A stretch of DNA of 64,000 nucleotides from an uncultured Flavobacterium sp. (GTDB lineage Bacteria > Bacteroidota > Bacteroidia > Flavobacteriales > Flavobacteriaceae), in the NCBI RefSeq assembly GCF_951805225.1, contig NZ_OX638201.1, positions 2,170,001 through 2,234,000 on the forward strand. The letters are read 5' to 3'. How positions within the stretch are numbered: position 1 is the first letter of the stretch; each line of letters opens with the position of its first letter. The notes beneath the pieces were generated by a model. The model was not told where the DNA came from and did no database searches. It saw only the letters and a program-made list of their open reading frames with translations. Position numbers and translations under genes: made by a program. This document shows, piece after piece, positions 33,059 through 41,418 of this stretch.

Positions 33059-33436
33059 TTATTTTATTCGTTCCTTTTCTAATAAGATGAACTGATTTAT
33101 TAAAGTTTTTTTCAGAAAGTTATAGTAATCAATTTTTTCTTGTGTCAATTTTACTTCTAAGTTAAAGGACTCTTCAACAATCGAAATTAAAGTATCCTTA
33201 TCTTTCAATATAAATAAAGAATTAAAGCTAATATTCAAATATTTGCTAATAGTGTAAATTTTATCCCATCCACTTACACTTTCTCCACGTTCCACACGAC
33301 CTATCATTGTTGAAGTATAATCTATTCTGCCACCAAGCTTATCCTGGGATAAATTTTGTTTTAATCTAGCTAATCGAAGAACACAGCCGATTTGCAGATT
33401 AATTAAATTTAACTCTATTTTATTAGATTTTCCCAT
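33059..33436 (-). CDS. Xre-family repressor-like regulator
   Basis: The 125-aa protein has an N-terminal HTH (about 12-70) with LSQDKLGGRIDYTSTMIGRVERGESVSGWDKIYTISKYL, a phage-repressor-like Xre fold. The remaining 55 residues are a helical tail. It is divergent from a structured RNA and the SusC operon. A 30-bp palindrome overlapping the divergent promoter is its likely operator. Confidence 0.82.
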   Translation of the reverse strand: MGKSNKIELNLINLQIGCVLRLARLKQNLSQDKLGGRIDYTSTMIGRVERGESVSGWDKIYTISKYLNISFNSLFILKDKDTLISIVEESFNLEVKLTQEKIDYYNFLKKTLINQFILLEKERIK

Positions 33437-33463
33437 ATAGTAAAATTTGGGAAAAAAGATTTA

Positions 33464-33493
33464 TTTATTCGATACAAATTTGTATTGAATAAA
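33464..33493. promoter_or_regulatory. 30-bp palindrome, likely Xre operator
   Basis: The arms TTTATTCGATACAAA (33464-33478) and TTTGTATTGAATAAA (33479-33493) match at 14 of 15 positions. The centre lies on the -33 TTTG of the rightward promoter and about 40 bp from the xre start codon, so one dimer could control both directions. Confidence 0.7.
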
Positions 33494-33510
33494 TAAATTT
33501 GTTATATTTG
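33479..33510 (+). promoter_or_regulatory. Promoter of the structured RNA
   Basis: TTTG at 33479-33482, a 20-bp spacer, and TATATTTG at 33503-33510. This is a near-ideal promoter whose transcript (starting about 33517) has no ORF for nearly 400 bp but contains the folded RNA. Confidence 0.75.
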
Positions 33511-33547
33511 TCACAATCAATACATCTAATGATGTAATTTTGCGACT

Positions 33548-33720
33548 CTTCATAAAATATTTGAAGCATTCGCTTTGAATCTCGCTTTTGAAAACTGGTA
33601 ATTTTTAACGGGGACGAGATGATAAGTAAGATGCTCACGTCTATTGGCGTGGGCTCACTTATTGTTCCCCGGTATACCAGTACCTCAAAGGCAGTAAGAT
33701 GAGTTCCACGCTTTTTTATT
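33548..33720 (+). ncRNA. Highly structured noncoding RNA candidate
   Basis: Three nested helices are visible: P1 ACTGGTA / TACCAGT (33594-33600 / 33675-33681), P2 CGGGGA / TCCCCG (33609-33614 / 33666-33671) and P3, a long stem about 33622-33639 / 33648-33662 with a small bulge. A small upstream hairpin CTTCA / TGAAG lies at 33548-33566, and a T-rich run follows at 33711-33720. The GC-rich block contrasts with the AT-rich surroundings, and no ORF fits. It may be an sRNA or a leader of the susC mRNA. Flavobacteria have described structured motifs (for example Flavo-1), but I cannot match it to one. Confidence 0.6.
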
Positions 33721-33910
33721 TTACTCTCTTATATTCTTAGCCATCTTCTTTTAATTTGAAATAATCGCGTTTCATCAATGTCTAACTATGTAATAATACC
33801 TATGAATCTTATCTATAAAACATAAAAAATGGCCCTCAGCTGCAGCGACCAAACTAGAGCAGAGGACCTTAGCTAATCAAATATCCATTTAACTAACCAA
33901 ATCCAATATT

Positions 33911-36900
33911 ATGAATTATTTTTCATTTTACAAGGGTGGAAAGGTCCTTTATGGCCTTATTTTTACAGGCATTTTATTGACTTTTTCCACCGTCTATTCC
34001 AGAAATTTTCGAAATTCCGAAATACTCCCTTACCAGCGCCATCTGGTTCAGGGTATCGTAAATGACGGCTCTTCTCCTCTGCCCGGAGTTACGGTCACTT
34101 TAAAAAGCAATAAAAATTTAGCCGTAATTACAGATTACAATGGCCATTATTCCCTTGAAGCTTCCCCCAAGGATACACTAATTGTATCTTTTATAGGATT
34201 CAAAACTTCCCTTGTTCCTATAAACGGCAGGACTGCTATTGATATCCGTCTGCAGTTTGATGCTACTGACCTTCAGGAAGTGCGGATCAACGCCGGATAT
34301 TATTCCGTAAAGGAAAGCGAACGCACAGGAAGCATCTCACGAATCACATCTAAAGATATTGAAAGCCAGCCTGTCACTAATGTGCTGGCCGCAATGCAGG
34401 GTCGTATGGCAGGAGTCAGTATCACGCAGACTACAGGCGTGCCTGGCGGAGGTTTTGATATCAAAATACGGGGACAAAACAGCCTCAGATCTGACGCCAA
34501 TTCACCGCTGTACATCATTGACGGTGTGCCTATCTCTTCAGAGCCGATCGGCTCCTCTTATACAGGGACAACATTTCCAACTCTAGTCAGCCCTATCAAT
34601 AGCATTAATCCGGATGCAATCGAAAGCATTGAAGTGCTCAAGGATGCTGATGCAACATCTATATACGGTTCAAGAGGAGCAAATGGTGTGGTATTGATTA
34701 CCACCAGAAAAGGAAAAGCAGGAAAAACAAAATTTAATGTTTCTGCTTCCACAGGAACCGGCAGGGTAACTAAATTTCTTAACCTTATGAATACCGATCA
34801 GTACTTGGCTGTCCGCAGGCAGGCCTTTATAAATGATGGCAGAACTGCATATGGTGCTACAGATTACGACATTAACGGCATTTGGGACCAGAACCGCTAT
34901 ACTGACTGGCAGAAAGAACTTATAGGAGGTACTTCATTGATCAATGATTTGCAGGCATCAGTGTCAGGCGGTTCAAACAATACCCAATTTCTATTAAATG
35001 GCTCTTATCATACAGAAACAACCGTTTTTCCCGGTCAGTTTCGATATAAAAAGGGCGGAAGCAATTTTAGTTTGAACCACAAATCCGAAGATGAAAAGTT
35101 TTTACTTAACTTCTCTGCGGGATTCAATTCCCAGGATAACAACCTGCCTTCTTACGATTTTACAAGCGATGCCAGAAATCTTCCTCCAAATGCTCCCGCC
35201 CTTTATACTACGGACGGAAATCTTAACTGGGAGAACAATACTTGGCAGAACCCGCTTAGAAATCTAAACACAAAAGCAGAATCTGCTGTTAATGATCTTA
35301 CAGGAAATGCCGTTCTTTCTTATGCTCTAACAGGAGAGCTTTCAGTCAAAGGAAACTTCGGATTCACTTATCTTGACAATACCGAAACTAGAATTGTTCC
35401 ATCCACTATATATAATCCCGCATTTAATGTCGGACCTTCACAATCTTCTATTTTTACGAATGATGTAAATAGATCTTCATGGATTGTAGAACCGCAGATA
35501 AACTGGATTAAGCAGCTGAAGAATGCTAAAATTGATGTACTTGTTGGTTCTACTTTTCAAAGCCAGCGCGGTACAAAAATATCCAATTTTGGATCAGGCT
35601 TCACTTCCAACAGCCTTATATACAACTTGGCAGCAGCGAAAACGGTAAGGGTACTGCTGGATGAGGAAACACTGTATAAATATCAGGCTTTCTTTGGACG
35701 AATTAACTTTAATTATCAACAGAAATATATCGCAAACCTTACCGCTAGACGCGACGGTTCAAGCAGATTTGGACCAGGCAACCAGTTTGCGAATTTCGGG
35801 GCATTGGGATTTGCGTGGCTGTTTTCTAACGAAAAATTTCTCCAGAATTCGAGGTACCTTAGTTTTGGAAAAATACGAGGCAGTTACGGTACCACCGGGA
35901 ATGATCAGATTGGCGATTATCAGTTTTTCGACACTTATTCTGTCAATGGAGTACTATATAACGGAATTTCCGGCCTATCGCCGACAAGGCTCTTTAACTC
36001 CGATTTTGGATGGGAGACAAATAAAAAACTGGAAGCCGCGCTTGAATTAGGTTTCTTCAAAGACCGCATTTTCACAACCGTGGAATGGTATCAGAACAAA
36101 TCTTCCAATCAGCTGGTCGGTATTCCGCTTCCCGGAACAACCGGTTTTTCATCCATGCAGGCCAATCTGGATGCGGTCGTACAAAACAGGGGATTTGAAT
36201 TTACGGTGCGAACCGTCAATTTTAACAGCGGAAATTTTAACTGGACCACCAGCTTTAATTTAACTGTTGCTAAAAATAAACTCCTTTCTTTTCCTAATCT
36301 TGCAAGTTCAACCTACAGCCAGCAGTACAGGGTCGGTCAGCCGCTTAATATACAGCTGTTATACAAATTTAACGGAGTCAACCCGCAGACGGGAATCTAT
36401 CAGTTTGAAGACCTCAATAAGGATGGGCTTTTGACAGCTGCTGAGGATAGGCAGATAATTGTAGATTTGAATCCTAAATTTTATGGTGGCCTTCAAAACA
36501 GGCTAGCTTATAAGGGTGTGTCGCTGGATTTCCTCTTCCAGTTTGTAAGCAAGGACAGCAAAGCCTATTCCATGTCGTCAGCTGGAACAATGTCCAACAA
36601 ACATGTCAGGCTTTTGGATAGCTGGTCTTCGCAGGGGGATACTGGTCCATATCAGATCTATACAGCAGGATTTAACAGTTCGGCAGTAACCGCAAACAGC
36701 CTGTTCAACCAGAGCACTGCCTCTATTACCGACGCTTCCTTTATAAGACTTAAAAACATTGCCCTTTCTTATAAACTCCCTTTGAGCCTTAATGATACGC
36801 AATGCACGATAATGCTTCAGGGGCAAAATCTGCTGACTTTTACCAGATATGATGACGGCGATCCTGAATTTACAACCTATGGCTACCTGCCTCCGCTAAA

Positions 36901-36934
36901 AGTAATTACGGCAGGAATTCAATTAACTTTTTAA
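33911..36934 (+). CDS. SusC/RagA-family TonB-linked outer membrane transporter
   Basis: The 1007-aa protein has a signal region, an N-terminal carboxypeptidase-like domain (VQGIVNDGSSPLPGVTVTL, about 48-66), a TonB-box/plug region (ITSKDIESQPVTNVLAAMQGRMAGVSI and IRGQNSL...PLYIIDGVPI, about 145-205) and a large beta-barrel ending in an aromatic ITAGIQLTF. It imports large substrates across the outer membrane using TonB energy. It is followed at 9 bp by its SusD partner. The substrate is not known; the peptidase downstream suggests peptides. Confidence 0.95.
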   Translation: MNYFSFYKGGKVLYGLIFTGILLTFSTVYSRNFRNSEILPYQRHLVQGIVNDGSSPLPGVTVTLKSNKNLAVITDYNGHYSLEASPKDTLIVSFIGFKTSLVPINGRTAIDIRLQFDATDLQEVRINAGYYSVKESERTGSISRITSKDIESQPVTNVLAAMQGRMAGVSITQTTGVPGGGFDIKIRGQNSLRSDANSPLYIIDGVPISSEPIGSSYTGTTFPTLVSPINSINPDAIESIEVLKDADATSIYGSRGANGVVLITTRKGKAGKTKFNVSASTGTGRVTKFLNLMNTDQYLAVRRQAFINDGRTAYGATDYDINGIWDQNRYTDWQKELIGGTSLINDLQASVSGGSNNTQFLLNGSYHTETTVFPGQFRYKKGGSNFSLNHKSEDEKFLLNFSAGFNSQDNNLPSYDFTSDARNLPPNAPALYTTDGNLNWENNTWQNPLRNLNTKAESAVNDLTGNAVLSYALTGELSVKGNFGFTYLDNTETRIVPSTIYNPAFNVGPSQSSIFTNDVNRSSWIVEPQINWIKQLKNAKIDVLVGSTFQSQRGTKISNFGSGFTSNSLIYNLAAAKTVRVLLDEETLYKYQAFFGRINFNYQQKYIANLTARRDGSSRFGPGNQFANFGALGFAWLFSNEKFLQNSRYLSFGKIRGSYGTTGNDQIGDYQFFDTYSVNGVLYNGISGLSPTRLFNSDFGWETNKKLEAALELGFFKDRIFTTVEWYQNKSSNQLVGIPLPGTTGFSSMQANLDAVVQNRGFEFTVRTVNFNSGNFNWTTSFNLTVAKNKLLSFPNLASSTYSQQYRVGQPLNIQLLYKFNGVNPQTGIYQFEDLNKDGLLTAAEDRQIIVDLNPKFYGGLQNRLAYKGVSLDFLFQFVSKDSKAYSMSSAGTMSNKHVRLLDSWSSQGDTGPYQIYTAGFNSSAVTANSLFNQSTASITDASFIRLKNIALSYKLPLSLNDTQCTIMLQGQNLLTFTRYDDGDPEFTTYGYLPPLKVITAGIQLTF

Positions 36935-36943
36935 TATCCGGTT

Positions 36944-38329
36944 ATGAAAACAAAATTTTTATTTGCATCCCGATCTTTAATATTTATGATTCTGCTAGTC
37001 GCTGTTTCCTGCGATTCTTTTGTGGAAGTAGATCTGCCAAAATCACAATTAACCACAGAATCTGTTTTTGAAAATTATAACACTGCCGAAGCGGCTCTTA
37101 CCGATATTTATTCAAAAATAAGAGACAGGGGAATGCTAACAGGTGATGGCATTGGAATATCAAATCATCTTGCCTGCTATTCCGATGAGATGATAAGCAA
37201 TGAGAGTGTGTCAAATCCAAGTTTCAGCTTTTACGCTAATGCACTCCTTCCTACCAATACTATAGTTGCGGACTATTGGAATTCTGCTTATAATCAGATT
37301 TATGCCGCCAATTCAATTATCAGCGGTTGCGAACACAGTTTGTCGCTGACGCAGGCCCAAAGAAACCAGCTGACCGGCGAAGCACTTTTTATTCGTTCTC
37401 TGGAGCATTTTTATTTATTGAACATTTTTGGAAGCGTACCGTATGTTTCGGGTACGGATTACAAAACAAATAGTAAAATTTCCAAAATGGATTCTGAACA
37501 GATGTATGGAAAAATTATCACTGATCTGGAAACTGCCGTAGATCTACTTCCTGAATCCTATATAGCCTCACCTCGCATTCGTCCAAATAAGTATGCTGCA
37601 AAGGCGCTTCTGTCCAGAATCTATCTCTTTAGCGGGAAATTTCCCGAAGCCTCAAATGCAGCATCAGCGGTGATAAATAACCAGAGCCTTTACGCCGTTG
37701 AAAATATAAACTCTACATTTCTCTTAAACTCTAAAGAAACATTATGGCAGCTTCATTCCGGCACAGCCGGCAAAAACACCGCTGACGGCGCCTATTTTAT
37801 ATTTACCGCCGGCCCACCGCAGTTTGTCTGGATGAGCAGCAGTCTGTACAATTCATTTACGGACGGCGACCTTCGCCGAACGTATTGGACAAAAGAAGTT
37901 AAGGATGCTTCGGGAACCTGGCACCATCCTTATAAATATAAAGAAAATTTTGATACATCAGTTTCAAAGGAATACACAGTCGTGCTTCGGCTTTCCGAAC
38001 AGTTTTTAGTACGATCTGAAGCAAGGGTTATGCAGGGAGATCTTATCGGAGCCAAAGAGGACCTGAACAAAATCAGAAAAAGAGCAGGCCTGCCAGATAC
38101 CCAGGCACAGACACAGAGCGAAATACTCGATGCCGTTCTTGAAGAAAGAAAACATGAACTTTTCACAGAGTACGGCCACCGTTTTTTTGACCTCAAAAGA
38201 AATGGAAAGCTTAACAGCGCTCTTGGAAATATAAAGGCCGGATGGAATGCCACCGACCAGTTTTTTCCAATTCCCGAGGCAGAAATTAATGCAAATCCTA
38301 ATCTAAAACCGCAGAATCCGGGATACTAA
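36944..38329 (+). CDS. SusD/RagB-family substrate-binding lipoprotein
   Basis: The 461-aa protein has a lipobox VAVSC (Cys23) and the SusD opening DSFVEVDLPKSQLTTESVFENYNTAEAALTDIY. TPR-like helices follow, then the conserved C-terminus with RKRAGLPDTQ, EERKHELFTEYGHRFFDLKRNGKL and FFPIPEAEINANPNL. It forms the lid of the SusC channel. The peptidase gene starts 11 bp after it. Confidence 0.95.
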   Translation: MKTKFLFASRSLIFMILLVAVSCDSFVEVDLPKSQLTTESVFENYNTAEAALTDIYSKIRDRGMLTGDGIGISNHLACYSDEMISNESVSNPSFSFYANALLPTNTIVADYWNSAYNQIYAANSIISGCEHSLSLTQAQRNQLTGEALFIRSLEHFYLLNIFGSVPYVSGTDYKTNSKISKMDSEQMYGKIITDLETAVDLLPESYIASPRIRPNKYAAKALLSRIYLFSGKFPEASNAASAVINNQSLYAVENINSTFLLNSKETLWQLHSGTAGKNTADGAYFIFTAGPPQFVWMSSSLYNSFTDGDLRRTYWTKEVKDASGTWHHPYKYKENFDTSVSKEYTVVLRLSEQFLVRSEARVMQGDLIGAKEDLNKIRKRAGLPDTQAQTQSEILDAVLEERKHELFTEYGHRFFDLKRNGKLNSALGNIKAGWNATDQFFPIPEAEINANPNLKPQNPGY

Positions 38330-38340
38330 ATACAAAACTT

Positions 38341-41001
38341 ATGCTTACAAGATATTTTTACCGAAAATTATACGCCTGCAGGGCATTGTTTTTACCTTTT
38401 TTAGTTTTGTTTTTTATTTTGCCGTTAGTAGCCTGTCCTTTATGGGGACAGGTGGTGCAAAAAAAGAACCTGACGCCTGATTCTTATGCGCAATGGGGTA
38501 ATGTTGAACTAGAAAATATATCGCCTGACCAGAAATGGGCAAGCTTTAGAATGAGATACAAAAATGGCTCAGATACGCTGTTGGTGCGAAATGTCTCCAA
38601 TCTTAAAACCTTCAATTTTCCTGCTGCCAAAAACAGCGTTTTCTCTTCTGGCGGGATGTTTTTCTGCCAGACTGGAAAAGATCTGATCATACTAGACCTT
38701 TCAAATGGCAGAAAAGAAATCATTAAAGAAATAAGTAATTTTGACTATTATGAAAAAAACGAAAAGCTCGTTATTCTATCTGCCTTCGAAAATAAAAACC
38801 GCACACTTACAATCCGATCATTAAAGACTGGAAAGGAAAGGAAAATCACCAATATTGACCAGTTCTCACTTAATAAAGAAAAGGGTATGCTGGCATACAG
38901 CACATTTTCAGAAGGCAAAAGTGCCCTTTCAATTGCCAGCTTGCAGAAAGACAAAACTTTTGAAGTTGCTGAAGGCACTCTCCCTTTCTCCAACCTCAGC
39001 TGGCAGAAAAATGGACGCTCACTAGCTTTTACGACAGGAAATGATCCGAAGCATCCTCAAGCTATTTATCATTTTATTGCATCTGAAAAAAAACTTCATG
39101 AGTTTAAATTCATGCCTAACAGTAATTTGATTATTAATGCAGATACAGCATTTGACTCAGAAAGTCCAATTATAATATCGGACGATCTACATCGGCTGTT
39201 TTTCTCTACTTTTTCTTTTAATCCGAAATCAGACAAAAATGAATCAAAAAATGTTGAGCTGTGGGGTTCAGCTGATAAAAGAACTTATATTCAGCAGCAG
39301 AATGCAGACAGAGTAAAAAAAGGAAGAGTTGCAGTCTGGACTCCGGTTATAAATAAAGCTGTATATATCACATCATCTTATCTTCCTGATCTAATTTTAA
39401 GCGGTGATATGAGATATGCTGTTTTATCAAATCCAGCAGATTATGAGCCTCAGTTCAAATACACAGCGCCAAGAGATTTTTACGTAATGGATCTGCAGAA
39501 TTTTGAGAAAAAATTAATCCTTAAGAACATCGCGCCTGAGCCTCATAGTTTTATTGCATCACCTGCAGGCAAATACTTTGCTTATTTTAAAGATGGTGAC
39601 TGGTGGACTTATAATTTTAATACTGGGATTCATAAAAATATCACCGCTAAAATCGGTATTAAGTTCACAACCAAAGAGCAGTCTCTGGTGCCTGAATCAG
39701 TCTGCGGCAGTCCAGGATGGACCAAAAATGATACGGAAATACTGCTGTATGACCAGTTTGATGTCTGGGCAGTAAGTCCTGAAGGAAATTCTTTTAAGAG
39801 ACTTACCAGAGGAAGGGAATCAAATATTGTATTTAGAATAGCAAAATCATATGATAAGCCTCGTTTTAATCATTTATTTGAAGGACAGATGCTAGACTCC
39901 TTTAACCTTGATAAGGATTTGATTCTGAGCGCAAGAGGAAACGATGAAAAGACCGGATTCTACAGATGGAATAAAAAATATGGAGAAAAATCCATCATTT
40001 TTAAAAACGCTTTATTTGACCAGATTATTTACAGCGACACAAAGAAAAACATTTTCTTTAGGGAGCAGAAATTTGATATGTCTCCTAGATTGGCGTTCAT
40101 AAATAATTCCTCACTTCCCCAATACTTTTTTAAAAGTAATCCACAGCAGGACAAATATTTTTGGGGCAGGTCGGAGCTTATTGAATATCAAAATTCCAAA
40201 GGAATAAAATTAAAAGGAGTATTATATTACCCCGCAGAATATAATGCTCTAAAAAAATATCCGATGATTGTGAATATCTATGAGCGCAAGTCATTTGAAC
40301 TTCATCAGTACCACAATCCAACTTATTATTTGGAAGGTGGATTTAATCCGTCTGTATTTACATCTGAAGGCTATTTTGTATTGCAGCCTGATATCAGTCT
40401 CGAATTTCAAAATCCAGGAATTGCTGCAACTGACTGCGTGATTAGTGCGGTTAAAAAAGTTATAGAATTAAATGTCGCAGATGAAAAACATGTCGGACTA
40501 ATGGGACATTCTTTCGGCGGTTACGAATCTTCGTTCATAATAACACAGACTGATTTATTTGCGGCGGCTATAGCAAGTGGCGCCATTACAGATTTGGTCT
40601 CCTTCTATTACACTATAAATAAAGGCAATGGCAGACCGGATATGTGGCGGTTCAAAAATGAAGAATGGAATATGGGCGGCACGCCTTATGAAATACCTAA
40701 AGCTTATTATGATAATTCGCCTATCAATTTTGTACAGAATGTACAGACTCCTGTTCTCTTATGGAGCGGTAAAAATGATTATCAGGTGGACACGCATCAG
40801 AGTTTAGAATTCTTTCTTGCCCTTCGTCGTGCAGGTAAAAAAAGCCTAATGCTTTTATATCCTGATGAGGGGCATGCTTTGATAAATCCAGAAATACAGA
40901 AAGACCTGTCCTTAAGGACACTGCAATGGTTTGACCACTTTTTAAAAGAAAATAAAAAAAGTGACTGGATCAATCAAAGTTTAAATAATGGGAGAAATTA
41001 A
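38341..41001 (+). CDS. S9-family (prolyl-oligopeptidase-like) peptidase
   Basis: The 886-aa protein has a signal region (about 1-40), an N-terminal beta-propeller-like domain (about 50-610) and a C-terminal alpha/beta-hydrolase domain with Ser724 in GHSFGG, Asp813 in GKNDYQ and His845 in DEGHAL, the complete triad. S9 enzymes cleave short peptides, often after proline or small residues. As the third gene of the SusCD operon it likely digests imported peptides in the periplasm. Confidence 0.9.
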   Translation: MLTRYFYRKLYACRALFLPFLVLFFILPLVACPLWGQVVQKKNLTPDSYAQWGNVELENISPDQKWASFRMRYKNGSDTLLVRNVSNLKTFNFPAAKNSVFSSGGMFFCQTGKDLIILDLSNGRKEIIKEISNFDYYEKNEKLVILSAFENKNRTLTIRSLKTGKERKITNIDQFSLNKEKGMLAYSTFSEGKSALSIASLQKDKTFEVAEGTLPFSNLSWQKNGRSLAFTTGNDPKHPQAIYHFIASEKKLHEFKFMPNSNLIINADTAFDSESPIIISDDLHRLFFSTFSFNPKSDKNESKNVELWGSADKRTYIQQQNADRVKKGRVAVWTPVINKAVYITSSYLPDLILSGDMRYAVLSNPADYEPQFKYTAPRDFYVMDLQNFEKKLILKNIAPEPHSFIASPAGKYFAYFKDGDWWTYNFNTGIHKNITAKIGIKFTTKEQSLVPESVCGSPGWTKNDTEILLYDQFDVWAVSPEGNSFKRLTRGRESNIVFRIAKSYDKPRFNHLFEGQMLDSFNLDKDLILSARGNDEKTGFYRWNKKYGEKSIIFKNALFDQIIYSDTKKNIFFREQKFDMSPRLAFINNSSLPQYFFKSNPQQDKYFWGRSELIEYQNSKGIKLKGVLYYPAEYNALKKYPMIVNIYERKSFELHQYHNPTYYLEGGFNPSVFTSEGYFVLQPDISLEFQNPGIAATDCVISAVKKVIELNVADEKHVGLMGHSFGGYESSFIITQTDLFAAAIASGAITDLVSFYYTINKGNGRPDMWRFKNEEWNMGGTPYEIPKAYYDNSPINFVQNVQTPVLLWSGKNDYQVDTHQSLEFFLALRRAGKKSLMLLYPDEGHALINPEIQKDLSLRTLQWFDHFLKENKKSDWINQSLNNGRN

Positions 41002-41004
41002 AAA

Positions 41005-41033
41005 CAATGCAGTTCCAAAATGGAACTGCATTG
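41005..41033. terminator. Hairpin between convergent operons
   Basis: A perfect 13-bp stem (41005-41017 / 41021-41033) closes an AAA loop, just after the peptidase stop and 30 bp from the stop of the convergent Cys-peptide gene. No long T run follows; the hairpin could serve both directions. Confidence 0.65.
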
Positions 41034-41063
41034 CCGTTTAAAAATGCAGATTCTGAATCCATA

Positions 41064-41336
41064 TTACGGATTTTGTTTGTACAGTGGCTGCACGCAGTTT
41101 GTGTCCAAATCGTATGCGATAGGACTGTTGTCGTCTACACGGCAAAGATTTGGAGTAGGCGTGTCATCACATGCGATTCTTACATTGCTGCATCCTGCGG
41201 TTGCATTAGGATAGTATCCCCATTTGAAGGCTTCTTCTTTTGGAGCACTCTGCATGGATGTTGTAGCAAAAGCTCCTCCCAATGCCAAAGCAATAACAGC
41301 TGCAGGCATCATGTTTTTCAAAAATAACTTTTTCAT
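41064..41336 (-). CDS. DUF6520/NVEALA-like small exported cysteine peptide
   Basis: The 90-aa precursor has a signal region (MKKLFLKNMMPAAVIALALGG) with an A-F-A-T end, then a short mature domain with four cysteines (49, 56, 65, 81) in a TP/DD-rich context, enough for two disulfides. It fits the DUF6520-type peptides of Flavobacteria, which resemble NVEALA precursors of Bacteroides. The MauE-like gene lies directly upstream in the same operon. Function unknown; candidates are a secreted signal, a toxin or a structural peptide. Confidence 0.7.
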   Translation of the reverse strand: MKKLFLKNMMPAAVIALALGGAFATTSMQSAPKEEAFKWGYYPNATAGCSNVRIACDDTPTPNLCRVDDNSPIAYDLDTNCVQPLYKQNP

Positions 41337-41418
41337 GATTTCTAATTTTTAATTTATATATGATCTACTTTTTTCTACAGGTGTTCGATCTTAATTCCTG
41401 ATACTGATCAGTATATTT

